DNA of 64,000 nucleotides from Rhabditoides inermis. Lineage: Eukaryota; Nematoda; Chromadorea; Rhabditida; Rhabditidae. How positions within the stretch are numbered: the stretch's first letter is position 1; the number at the start of each line of letters is the position of its first letter. Below, piece after piece: positions 21,301-36,433 of this stretch. The notes below the pieces were generated by a model. The model ran no database searches, had not been told where the DNA came from, and worked only from the letters and a program-made list of their open reading frames with translations. The stretch covers positions 131,001 to 195,000 of the forward strand of contig CAWZYM010000193.1 of assembly GCA_963966185.1 (NCBI GenBank), given 5' to 3'. The position numbers and the translations under genes are program-made.

Positions 21301-24300
21301 AATGTTAGAAAATGTGCAAAAACATTAGGTTCTACCGAGATTCGAACTCGGGTTGCTGGATTCAAAGTCCAGAGTGTTAACCGCTACACCATAGAACCGC
21401 GGCGCGCAATGGGTGGTCCTACAGAGAGCGAGAGTGCGCAGCAGCTGTCTAGTAATGCGCGGGGCTGAGAGAGGGTCAGGGTAGAGAGGAGAGAGATCAT
21501 TGCTACATATATCATGATCGTTGACTTTATTATTCTTTCCTTTCTTTCTATTTCTCTCTCTCTCATTCTCGGTATTTCCCTTTCTCTGTTCTCTCTCATA
21601 CATTGCTGGCAGGCTCATCTTTATAACAGTATGTGTGATGTGTGATTTGTCACTTGCATTTGTTTTTCGGAGAAATGTTACACTATCCAAAACCGTATAG
21701 CGGTCAGTCTCTTCAAATTTTCGAAAACATCCCCTTGAGAACGCCCCCGAAGCTTGTTTTGGACGTTCTTCGACGTTTCGTGAAGACTGACGTATACTCA
21801 AACTCTACCAAGTTTATAATAAACACAGTTCCTTGTTATAAGTGAACAACTATGTATATCACAGCCACATGTTACAATCGATTCTAGCTAACCCCTAATG
21901 ATGGAATACAAATCAAATCAAATCAAATGTTTATTCGGAATCGCATATATAGCCTACCGTACCTGGAGTGATGGACACGATGACTTCTTGCCAGATGGTG
22001 TTCATGGGTTTCATGCCGTCGTTGGAAGGCACGTAGAGCATGGTGGAAGAAACGATTCCCGTGTCGTAACTGAAAGAGGACTGTTCTATCACATACTCTG
22101 TCTCTTGCTCGACTCTCCCTTTTTCCTTCTCGCATCTACCTACTGAGAAGCTTCAAACAAGCGATGAAGTGATTTAGATACTCTGCCTCCCTCGTCCCCT
22201 CGTACCCGAATAGGAACCCTCCGATGACAGCCGTGAATGCGAGTAGGTAGACGAACATGCCCACTCTCGGCTCGCTCGCCGGCCTATCCGCCCCGTTGCC
22301 CTGCGGCGGAATCTGGAATGACAGTACAGGTAAACGTACAGAGAAAGGTAGCCGCGATTCGAGAAAAATCACCACACCTTAACCAAGTGAAGGCTTTTGT
22401 TATGATTTGTGTTGTGAAGTCAATCAATGTTGCAGTAATGAGCTGCGTCTTACAATTCATTAGAGAGGGCGCGCAGCGCCCTCTCTCTTGGGTTAAAATA
22501 AGGCTCGCGCCAGAATTTTCAAGTAGCGATATCCAAAGGACATGTTAGCAACAATGTGAAGTCTTCCAATTTATGTTAGTTAGATTCGCACGGTTCCATA
22601 GGGCAGATCACTAATTGACGGCATCTTTGTATCTTTTCTCCGAAAGAAGTTATGAGCGATCTCGCACTCGCACTAGGCGAAAGGCCAGCGTGTGGGTGGG
22701 TGGGTGGGTGGGTGGGTGGGTGGGTGGGTGTCGTTTCCAGTCACGCTAGCTGATAGCTAGCCCTCTGCTGGCGGGCGAGCGCGAGAGCACGCGAGAGAGC
22801 ACGCTGTTTGGAGAGAGACAGATGTACTTTGGTGGCTGCGATCAGTAGGAATTTAGTAAGGGGAGAGAGAAAGAGAGAACGAGAGAACGAGAGAACGAGA
22901 GAACGAGAGAACGAGAGAACGATATAACGAGAGAAAAGGAGAAAAAGAGAGGAGGGAAGGAGGGAAGGAGAGACGGAGAGAACGAGAGAACGAGAGAACG
23001 AGAGAAGGATAGAAAGAGAGAACGAGAGAACGAGAGAACCAGAGAAAGAGAGAAAGATATAAAAAGAGAACGAGAGAGCTAGAGAACGAGAGAAAGAGAG
23101 AAAGGGAGAAGGAGGGAAGGAGGGATGGAGAGAAGAAGAGAAGGATAGAAAGAGAGAACGAGAGAACTAGAGAACGAAAGAAAGAGAGAAAGAGAGAAAG
23201 AGATAAAGAGAGAACGAGAGAAAGCGAGAACGATATAACGAGAGAATTAGAGAACGAGAGAAAGAGAGAATGGGAGGAGGAGGGAAGGAGGGAAGGAGAG
23301 AAAGAGAGAAAGAGAGAACGAGAAAACGAGAAAACGAGAGAAAGAGAAAACGAGAGAAAGAGAGAACGATATAACGAGAGAGCTAGAGAACGAGAGAAAG
23401 AGAGAAAGGGAGAAGGAGGGAAGGAGGGATGGAGAGAAGAAGAGAAGGAGAGAAGGAGAGAACTAGAGAAAAAAGAGAAAGAGAGAAAGAGAGAAAGAGA
23501 GAAAGAGAGAAAGAGAGAAAGAGAGAAAGAGAGAAAGAGAGAAAGAGAGAAAGAGATAATGAGAGAACGAGAGAAAGAGAAACCGATAGAAAGAGAAAAC
23601 GAGTGAAAGAGAGAACGATATAACGAGAGAACTAGAGAACGAGAGAAAGAAAGAAAGTGAGAAGGCGGGAAGGAGGGAAGGAAAGAAGGAGAGAACGAGA
23701 CAACGAGAGAACGAGACAACGAGACAACGAGACAACGAGACAACGAGAGAACGAGAGAACGAGAAAACGAGAGCACGAGAGAACGAGAGAAAGAGAGAAC
23801 GATATAACGATATAACGAGAGAAATAGAGAAGGAGAGAAAGAGAGAAAGAGAGAAGGAGGGAAGGAGGGAAGAAGAGAAGGAGAGACGGAGAGAACGAGA
23901 GAACGAGAGAACGAGAGAACGAGAGAAGGATAGAAAGAGAGAACGAGATAAAGAGAGAACGAGAGAACGAGAGAACGAGAGAACGAGAGAACGAGAAAAC
24001 GAGAGAAAGAGAGAACAAGAGAAAGAGAGAACGAAAGAAAGAGAGAACGATATAACTAGAGAACGAGAGAACGAGAGAAAGAGAGAAGGAGGGTGGTAGG
24101 AGGGAAGGAGGGAAGAAGAGAAGGAGAGACGGAGAGACGGAGAAAACGAGAGAACGAGAGAACGAGAAACGAGAGAACGAGAGAACGAGAGAACGAGAGA
24201 AAGAGAGAAAGAGAGAAAGAGAGAACGAGAGAAAGAGAGAACTGGAGAACTAAAGAAAAAGAGAAAGGGAGAAGGAGGGAAGGAGGGAAGGAGAGAAGAA

Positions 24301-26234
24301 GAGAAGGAGACACGCGAGAACGAGAGAACGAGAGAACGAGAGAACGAGAGAACGAGAGAACGAGAGAACGAGAGAACGAGAGAAAGAGAAAACGAAATAA
24401 CGAGAGAACTAGATAACGAGAGAACGAGAGAACGAGAGAAAGAGAGAAAGGGAGAAGGGGGGAAGGAGGGAAGGAGAGAAGGAGAGACGGAGAGACGGAG
24501 AGAACGAGAGAACGAGAGAACGAGAGAACGAGAGAAAGAGAGAACGAGAGAAAGAGAGAAAAGAGAGAAAAGAGAGAACGAGAGAAAGAGAGAAAAGAGA
24601 GAAGGAGAGAAGGAGGGAAGAAGAGAAGGAGAGACGGAGAGAACGAGAGAACGAGAGAACGAGAGAACGAGAGAAGGATAGAAAGAGAGAACGAGATAAA
24701 GAGAGAACGAGAGAACGAGAGAACGAGAGAACGAGAAAACGAGAGAAAGAGAGAACAAGAGAAAGAGAGAACGAAAGAAAGAGAGAACGATATAACTAGA
24801 GAACGAGAGAACGAGAGAAAGAGAGAAGGAGGGTGGTAGGAGGGAAGGAGGGAAGAAGAGAAGGAGAGACGGAGAGACGGAGAAAACGAGAGAACGAGAG
24901 AACGAGAAACGAGAGAACGAGAGAACGAGAGAACGAGAGAAAGAGAGAAAGAGAGAAAGAGAGAACGAGAGAAAGAGAGAACTGGAGAACTAAAGAAAAA
25001 GAGAAAGGGAGAAGGAGGGAAGGAGGGAAGGAGAGAAGAAGAGAAGGAGACACGCGAGAACGAGAGAACGAGAGAACGAGAGAACGAGAGAACGAGAGAA
25101 CGAGAGAACGAGAGAACGAGAGAAAGAGAGAAAGAGAAAACGAAATAACGAGAGAACTAGATAACGAGAGAACGAGAGAACGAGAGAAAGAGAGAAAGGG
25201 AGAAGGGGGGAAGGAGGGAAGGAGAGAAGGAGAGACGGAGAGACGGAGAGAACGAGAGAACGAGAGAACGAGAGAACGAGAGAACGAGAGAAAGAGAGAA
25301 CGAGAGAAAGAGAGAAAAGAGAGAAAAGAGAGAACGAGAGAAAGAGAGAAAAGAGAGAAAGGGAGAAAGAGAGAACGAGAGAACGAGAGAACTAGAGAAC
25401 GAGAGAAAGAGAGAAAGGGATAACGAGAGAACGAGAGAAAGAGAGAACGAGAGAAAGAGAGAACGAGAGAAAGAGAGAAGGAAAGAAGGAGGGAAGGAAG
25501 GAAGGAGGGAAGGAGAGGAGGAGAGGAGGAGAGAAGGGGAGAAGGAGAGAAGGAGGGAAGGAATGGAAGGAGAGAACGAGAGAACGAGAAAATATCGAAT
25601 AAATTTGAAATGAAATTGATGAAATAATGAGAGAAGAACATGTTACATGTATGAAGACGAGAGAGAAAATTTCTATGAAATTCAACAAAAGGACATATAT
25701 TATCTTTTAAAAGTACTTCCGTAAAAAGTGTTGTTTGTGTTAACCTGATTCAAGAAAAGCGCATGCATATATTATTAATTTTCGAAAAATCAAATCGTAA
25801 ACACCTGAACATGAAAACTAACACAAACTTGCTTTTTCAAAACGTTGAATAATTTTTGAATAATTAATGTTGAATAATTCCATGTTTTATTTTTTTGACA
25901 TTTTTATACCTGAAACATTGAGTCAAACAACATCACGAATAACATTTTATTTTACTGATAAACCATAAATAATAAACCGCAAAAAACACTAAATAAACAA
26001 AACAATCGTATTATTCTGAATGTTACGTGTAACTATTCTATATTCGTTTGAAAGAGCAAGTTTGTGTTAGTTTTCATGTTCAGGTGTTTACGATTTGATT
26101 TTTCGAAAATTAATAATATATGCATGCGCTTTTCTTGAATCAGGTTAACACAAACAACACTTTTTACGGAAGTACTTTTAAAAGATAATAACTCAATGTG
26201 TTGACTTTTGACTCACCACACTGACTTGAACCAT
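15360..26234 (-). CDS. SLC2A13: Proton myo-inositol cotransporter (SLC2A13/HMIT family)
   Basis: Twenty exons (- strand order): 26217-26234, 22206-22312, 21963-22069, 21146-21207, 20980-21088, 20846-20928, 20686-20768, 19752-19826, 19637-19676, 19358-19460, 18095-18209, 17900-17979, 17365-17500, 17029-17106, 16826-16890, 16487-16587, 16359-16434, 16174-16228, 15689-15786, 15360-15589. All junctions are GT-AG, and 1821 nt give 606 residues (human SLC2A13 has about 648). MFS sugar-porter signatures are present: GGFLFGYDTGIV in helix 1, [31 protein letters not shown] after helix 6, [12 protein letters not shown] in helix 7, ERFGRR, and PETK at the end. The long extracellular loop 9 holds C-x2-C..C-x2-C (NCDFC..CGFC), specific to the HMIT branch. 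It should carry inositol with H+ across the plasma membrane. The first exon encodes only MVQVSV; intron 1 is 3.9 kb and repeat-filled. An AATAAA overlaps the stop codon. Confidence 0.93.
17156..17390 (-). repeat. Partial duplications of an exon 3' boundary inside an intron
   Basis: The end of the exon at 17365-17500 and its donor (ACTTGTTGATCATGAG on +, preceded by AAATGTGTTAGAGAGCGG) recur as a degraded copy at about 17250-17290, and a weaker one lies near 17160. CACTTTACATGGCA followed by an AATCGA-containing tail also occurs twice (17178 and 17292). The intron therefore grew by local duplication that included exon sequence. The copies lack a clean GT donor or an open frame. Confidence 0.55.
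18193..18530 (-). repeat. Degenerate tandem repeats (~110-140 bp) in a transporter intron
   Basis: The words GGCTTCG-AGGTGTCTG (18197, 18296, 18429) and TTTCACAGAC..AATGCTATATTCAATT (18374 and 18480) repeat in the same order. The first copy overlaps the exon 11 boundary, so this exon edge seems to have been duplicated into the neighbouring intron. Confidence 0.5.
18617..19350. repeat. 0.73-kb CT-rich microsatellite (CTCTCTCCTT)n
   Basis: This is almost pure pyrimidine on +, built from CTCTCTCTCCTT units that change to CTCTCTCCTCC toward the right. It lies in transporter intron 10, right beside exon 10 (19358-19460). In the pre-mRNA it is a purine tract (GAGAGAAGG)n. Long reading frames across it (three + frames and the reverse) are artefacts. 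Confidence 0.98.
19992..20478. mobile_element. Foldback MITE (~487 bp), Tc1/mariner-like ends
   Basis: The ends read TACAGTATCATCCGTAAAAA and, inverted, TTTTTACGGATAGTACTGTA, each ending in TA. The inverted arms extend about 190 bp inward at roughly 85 percent identity (for example ACAAATGTGGTCC at 20104 against GGACCACATTTGT at 20349), leaving a short unpaired centre. It is inserted in transporter intron 7. There is no coding capacity. Confidence 0.8.
21327..21398 (-). tRNA. tRNA-Gln (TTG)
   Basis: This is a 72-nt cloverleaf read on the - strand. The acceptor GGTTCTA/TAGAACC is fully paired with discriminator T. The A box contains GTGTAGCGGTT, the anticodon arm CTGGA-CTTTGAA-TCCAG has anticodon TTG, and the T arm is CGAGT-TCGAATC-TCGG with B-box GTTCGAATC. 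A polymerase III stop (TTTTT on -) follows at 21319-21323. It lies in intron 3 of the transporter on the same strand as that gene. Confidence 0.97.
22462..22486. repeat. Perfect 11-bp palindrome hairpin
   Basis: AGAGAGGGCGC and GCGCCCTCTCT are separated by GCA. It lies in transporter intron 1 at the edge of a GC-rich patch. It could be a terminal piece of a small element; no function is assigned. Confidence 0.7.
22694..22728 (+). repeat. (GGGT)n run, nine G-triplets, G-quadruplex-prone
   Basis: GGG recurs every 4 bp from 22694 to 22728 with single-T spacers, the strongest simple G-quadruplex pattern. It is on the + strand, so the transporter pre-mRNA carries the C-rich complement. Confidence 0.9.
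22857..25588. repeat. 2.7-kb polypurine satellite (GAGAACGAGAGAA-type)
   Basis: This is an almost uninterrupted purine tract on +, made of GAGAACGAGA, GAGAAAGAGA and GGGAAGGAGG units, in transporter intron 1. It contains a tandem duplication of about 740 bp: the marker GGAGGGTGGTAGGAGGG at 24088 returns at 24828 with the same flanks. A shorter internal period of about 300 bp appears at 23104 and 23408. Long Ser/Leu/Phe-rich reading frames here are rep-DNA artefacts. Confidence 0.97.
25698..26190. mobile_element. Foldback element with near-identical ~148-bp inverted arms
   Basis: The arm 25698-25846, beginning TTATCTTTTAAAAGTACTTC, is repeated inverted at 26042-26190, ending GAAGTACTTTTAAAAGATAA, with only scattered differences near the inner ends. 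The spacer is about 195 bp of AT-rich DNA. The arms are far more alike than those at 19992-20478, so the insertion or conversion is recent. It lies just upstream, in genomic terms, of transporter exon 1. Confidence 0.85.
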
Positions 26235-27444
26235 GCTGATCTTTGTGCCAGTTTAATAGAATTCCAGGTCTGAAATAATGTAGCGATATATACAAATAGG
26301 ATCGTAAAAATAATGAATAACTTCCTCAAACGGCATATACAACGGTATCACTCCGTGCACTTTACTTTTTAAAACAACATCGTCATTTCCACTACGAAAA
26401 TAGTAAATGAGCAAAGAGCGACACAACCAAAGGCAGAGATGAACAGAGAACAGTAAACAACATGACCGAAGAATACCAATCACAAAAAAACAATTTCCAC
26501 TGGTCGGAATCACAAACCACAAGCAACGAGCGCGATATTTCAATGATCAGATCAATCTTCTTTCAGTTTGACTGACAGATAATCGACAAAAGAAAAAGAA
26601 GGAAGCAACGAATCAGAAACGCGCATGCACATGTCAGTCGACAGGGCTATTGTTATCATTCAATATCATGATGTGGAATTGGGCAAATGTCAACCCGGCA
26701 CGTGTCTGTTTGTTTTTGACCGCACAACTATATAGGAAGGTATCAACTGTCCCAATTTGTCAGAAACATTAGGAGAAAAAAAGACGAGATTGGAAATACG
26801 GGCATCACCAAAAAAGAAAATGGGGTGACTGCAAACACAAAATATTCACATGCCAGAACCTTATACGAACATGCATAATTAATTTGTTCTAGTCATGTCA
26901 TCTAATTGAAATGTGTCTAGTGACAAAAGACGTGTTGCAATGTTATAATCTTTCAGCATGTGAAAGAATTCCAAAGGACTGATTGTAAAGTAGGGAGGAA
27001 ACATAAAAGAACGATAAATGTGTCATCCGTAGCAGGCTTATATATGCACTTTTCACATAAATGAAACTTCCGCCACGGATTGGCGATGCTTGTCCCAAAT
27101 ATAGAATACCAAGGGGGCCGAGAGAGTGCTGTATTTGACAGATGAAGGATGAAGGGTGTTTGGCCAAATATACATAAATGTATTCACGAGAAGATGGGAG
27201 AGAGAGAGGGGGACGGAGGGAGAGCGGGAGAGAGGGAAAGAGGGAGAGAGAGAGGGAGAGAAGGAGAGAGGGAGAGATGGAGAGAGCTATTTGGTTACAT
27301 GATGTATAGTTCCTATATTTTGCGTATCCCGAACGGCAACAATAATCATCCAGAGTACTCGTGGGCGGAAGGAAAGCTTATTTATGCCATGTACCGGTAA
27401 CATGGAATTTGAATCAAAAAGGAGAGATAAAGACTAGACAAGAG

Positions 27445-27538
<94 letters not shown>

Positions 27539-28515
27539 TTTTGCATGTTTTGGAGTGAAAAATGAAATGTAACCGAGAGTCTGCACTTTTTAATAAATAA
27601 GAGTGTTCTACAAGTACAAGTGTATGTTGCTAATTACTAGCAATGCTTACATATTTCACACATCACTGGAGACAAATACAACACCTATGCAGAAGGAAAC
27701 ATAGAGGAAATCATTCATAAATCACAGCGGGACACCGATTCAAACTCTGATCAAAATCGTCAAAACCTGAAATATTTACAGAGCGCAAAACGGGTCGTAA
27801 TAGGATTATTCCAAACTGTTTTCACACTCTCTGTTTGTTCACTCGTATCATACATAACATATTGTCCGTGAAGCAATTGACAAGGAGTTACTTTTATGAC
27901 TAAAGCAAACACAAACATAACGACAATACAGTATCCAGAAAGAGGGTACAGAACGATAGTAAAACGTCAAGAATCACGTTGGATGCTGCGAGCTGTAGTT
28001 ATATAGCAACTACATCATAACCTACCGTTTAACGAGAGTTTTGTAGAGTGGAAACAACATATGTGACAGAGTGGTAGAGGAATGGCGATTAGAGAGATTA
28101 TGTGTGGAATAAACGGGTAAGCGAAGTGTATGTGTGTATGTGTGTGTGTGTGTGTGCGAAGTGATGTCGATGTGGGTAGATTATCAGGCCAACCAATGCT
28201 ACAACCCTACAACAACATACATACGTACATACCTGGCTCTCGAAATGCCATAAAAAGTGCACCTATGCGATTCGCTATCAGACAGCAATGTGAGCTGTGA
28301 ACTTGGATCAGGATTGTTCTTACCTTCAGTTTGCACTTTTCACAGCATACAGTTCCGTAGTCAAAAATCAGTTCCAAAATAACCGTAATACCACGACTTT
28401 TTTGTAGTCCGTAAACATACATAATGTTATGTGCGTGAAATTATGAGCAAAATAAACTATTTATTTTCATCAAAAGTGTATGATAAGAGGAAATTGATTA
28501 AAAAAAACAAAAAAA
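26235..28515. other. Intergenic, upstream of the transporter
   Basis: This must contain the transporter promoter and 5' UTR (ATG at 26234, - strand) and the 3' flank of the four-pass gene. (GA)n-type runs lie at 27197-27290 and 27448-27537 and a (GT)n run at 28130-28156. On - there is an AATAAA at 28457-28462, 54 bp past the stop of the four-pass gene. I saw no other coding region. Confidence 0.6.
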
Positions 28516-32543
<4,028 letters not shown>

Positions 32544-32682
32544 CCTTACATATAGACGCTCGGAAGGAGACTGAAACCCGACACTCGGAAACGAACCCAG
32601 ATGTTTACAATATTACAAGGCGTAACATAGTTTACATAATCGATAGGTGGGATGAGGAAGAAGAGCGGAATGCAAGGAAGCG

Positions 32683-32723
<41 letters not shown>

Positions 32724-34101
32724 GGAAAATCCTGTAAACATTGAGCAATACCACATGCGAATACGCAATAAATGAGGAAGTCAAAGTAGATAAATAATGC
32801 CGTGGAAATGATTGTTGGTTTTTGGGGCGGGCAAATGGGCGAATCGCAAATTGCGGGTTTCAGCCTAGTGGAAATCTCGAAAAAGTAAGTCGAACGGGCG
32901 TTCATTCTCGTGGTGTAATATTAGCCCCGAGCACGCATGAAGAGGAGTGAAATCCAAGACATATGCCACTAATATTATAAACTATATTAAGTACTTTATA
33001 TAGCATATAAAGTGCAGTGAGGAGGGAACCCAGATGGTTTCGTTTCACTAACGTAAAAGTGTGAATTCGTTCTGGCTTCTAAACAGAGAGAAGGAGCTTC
33101 AGAAAGAAGAAACGCGGGCGAGAGAGTGAGAGAGCGGCGACTGCGAGAGGGAGAGGAAATGGAGGGAGAAGGGAGCGTGGGATGGGAGAGAGTCAGAGAA
33201 AGATAGACAAGAGAGAGTGTGTGAGTGCGAGAGAGTGCGAGAGACTAGTCATCACTCGGCTATCAATCCTCACAGCTTCACCACTCACACACGCACTGGC
33301 GTACAATGAAAGAGACGCGTCTTCGGGATTTCGAATTCCCGCCAATTCCGTTCGCAGTCCGTAATGAGGATGCGAGCGGAGCGTTTTAATCCGCCACAAG
33401 ATTGCGTCATTGCGTAAAACATCAAAGCTCACAAAGGCGTGACAAAATTAATTGTTCATGGGTGTTTCCCGTTTTACGAAAAAAAAACATTTAGCGGGAT
33501 GATTTGATTGCTTTATTCACTGCTTACACGTGCAGATATAGAAATGCGAAGAATTGTATACAACACAATGTAAATGTGAGAAATAATAATAATAATAATT
33601 TGCGAGAGAGAATTGTATAAGAGATATAGGGACGATCACATGAGAAATTGAAACTGAACGAATCTACGGGCGGGAATTTGAAAAGGAAAGAACACGGAAA
33701 CGCGGAACTCACGAATAAAACTATATAGCACACACTCTCTATTCTAGAATTTGCATATCACTCTTTCTCTGAATTTGTATAGAAATTTTGATGATGAATG
33801 AGTGAGATTTTGGCTCTACTGTACAAATAAAACATCCACAGAACAACACATGAAAAGAGAGAAGACCTTCCACTGACATGTCGAATTCTGAATTGCGAAT
33901 TCTGACTTCTCGTGAAAAGAATGTAGTCTCTACTCTCTTTCTCTCACACACACACAAGCATCACAATGACTTCTGGACTACGGACGACGCCTGTTTACGC
34001 GACTCCCGGCGAATGCGGGAAATTTGAATCTCCGGACAGATAACTGCATTCCAAGAGCGACTCGTGTAGATTAGGTGAACTTAATCAATCGATAATATCG
34101 A
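32544..34101. other. Intergenic between two - strand genes
   Basis: This is the 5' flank of the four-pass gene and the 3' flank of YAP. A (GA)n run lies at 32687-32720. A - strand AATAAAGC at 33511-33516 would give YAP a 3' UTR of about 590 nt. No further gene was recognised. Confidence 0.6.
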
Positions 34102-35334
34102 TTAATGATAGCGCCTCTGATCTGACAATTGCAAGTAGCGATCGAACTCGTGCGGGTTGATGTCCTGAAAACGATCGATCAATAACTAAATCGATAAATC
34201 GATATTTTGAAATGTTGATACTGACCCCGAGACCGCTGGGAATGTCCACTTCCATTCCACTGTCGACAACAGCGGAATCAGCCGACACGACTCTCTACAA
34301 AATGAAAAATTGCTACAAAATTACAGTTTACTGTAGTAACATAACTATTACATGAAATGTAAAAGTATACACCTAGAATAACTTGTATGGAGTATATAAA
34401 CAACAAATTACCTGATGAGCGAAGTCGCCAGAGATGGATGGATTGAGCTGTTGGTCGATCGACATCGAGGGATATCCGAATGGGTCGTGCTGCTGAAACA
34501 GAAGAGTCATCAACGGTACAGCAATGTCTAATGTCTACTCCTTATCTAGTTTCCGTCATGTCTCCAGTAAAAAAATCGCCAGTAATCCTGAGCTGTTCTT
34601 TTAGTATTGTTGTGTGACATGTCTTCATGATAAATTGCAGTTTATTATATTTGAATGGTACTCACATGTGACATGTTGTTATTGCCCATGTGTCCTTGTT
34701 GTTGTTGTGGTTGTTGTTGTGGTTGTTGTTGGGGCAATGGCGAGCCTCCCACGAATTGTTGCGGAGATTCGGGATTCAGAAAACCCTGGAAAGCAATGGT
34801 GAACAACTTGTTTGCATTCGGATAACGTCTATATCTCTTCACAGACTGCACAATGTTGCCCATCCACTTTTTGTGTCTTTGAAAATCCCGCTGTTCCTTG
34901 TATGAGCATCTGTTCTTCATGTTCCCGTTTAGCCAACCCAGGTTAGACAAACAATAGAGTGTATGTGAAATCGAGAGAATCATAGAGAGACAGAGCGAGG
35001 GATCATGCGAATCGCGGAGTGCGCAGGCTGCGTCGGTGACTAATGCGACCTTTCTTGTGCGCGAGAGTGGGCGCCAAGGTCACGGCGACCGTGCCAGCCG
35101 CTCCCCGCGTGCACATCGATTGATCAGCTGATCGCTATCAGCTGATCGCCGCCCAGAGATCAGACTGACCGGAAGTGATGTGGAAAGAGGCGGCACGTGT
35201 CACCATTACTCATATCAATTATCAGTACCAGCCACTTGCGAGAGAGGAGACAGAGAGAGATAATGAGAGAGAGAGTGATGATAGGGTCGATGGGTGTGGC
35301 AGGAAGTATAAAAAATGAGGGGGACAGAGAGCGC

Positions 35335-35373
<39 letters not shown>

Positions 35374-36390
35374 GGGAAAAAAGAGAGAGACGGAGAAAAA
35401 AGAGACAGAGACGGAGAAAAAAGAACGAGAGACGGAAAAAAGCACGCGGTTAGTAGTAGTTTACGCGATTAGAAAAACCACGAATCCGGATTCTCGACAT
35501 TTTCAAAGATGTGTGTACTGATTAGCAATTTCCAGAAAATGATAGCACAGTTATCAGAATTCTGTTGACTGCATAATATGTTTAAACAATCATAAAGTGA
35601 GCGAAACTTTAATCAGATTTCAAAGTACCGTACCCATTCATACAGTGTCCCTCAGGTACCGTACCTTGCTGAGCTCCTCCCGTCTCCTCGCCATCTCAGC
35701 CCGTTCCTGGTCCAGCTTGTGTATCCGCTGATTGTACTCGAACTGCAAACAATTTCTGACATCTGTTACTATTTTCTCACATACCAAACAGAGTATACAA
35801 ACAATGGCTAGGCAAAGGACTGTCCAAAGGCACAACTGGTGGGTAGTAAAAAAAGGACAAATGACAATAATTCCCACCTGCATATTGTAGCTGCCGTCCA
35901 TCATCATCCCCCCTCCTCCCCCTCCTCCTCCCGCATACTGACTGGTGTGGGGGTGGTGCTGCAGGGGCACTTGTTGAGCAGGTTGCTGCGCGCGGGACAC
36001 CGCCGGGGCTGCAATAGCTGTACGGTACTGTGAGAGTACTGATATGTACTGTTCTGTACTGTACTGTATTATACTGTACTGAAGGTGGTATACCGTAGTC
36101 AATAATGTAAAAGTAAATGTAAAGTCCCTTGTTTGTAGTCTCTTGTTTCAAAAGATTATTAAAATAAGGAGGCGGTCGATACTATACCAATACCATATAC
36201 CATATAGTGTAAGGTATAATGTACATACACCGTATAACGTGGGTGAAATGTGACTGCGAACTCGACTCCTTCTCTCTTTATTGCTGATCAAGGCAAATGA
36301 TTGTGTATAAACAAAAAGGTGAAGGGTATCTGCGTATCGTTCTACTTTCGTGAGAACAAAATAGAGAGAGAGAGAGAGAGAAAGAGAGAG

Positions 36391-36433
<43 letters not shown>

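Noticed and set aside
22857..25588. Regularly spaced repeats reminiscent of a CRISPR array
   Set aside because: There are no unique spacers and no cas genes, and the context is a eukaryotic intron; it is simple purine satellite.
22853..25688. Ser/Phe/Leu-rich frames up to 431 residues on the - strand
   Set aside because: Artefacts of the purine satellite: stop codons are rare by composition, and the frames have no domain and no unique sequence.
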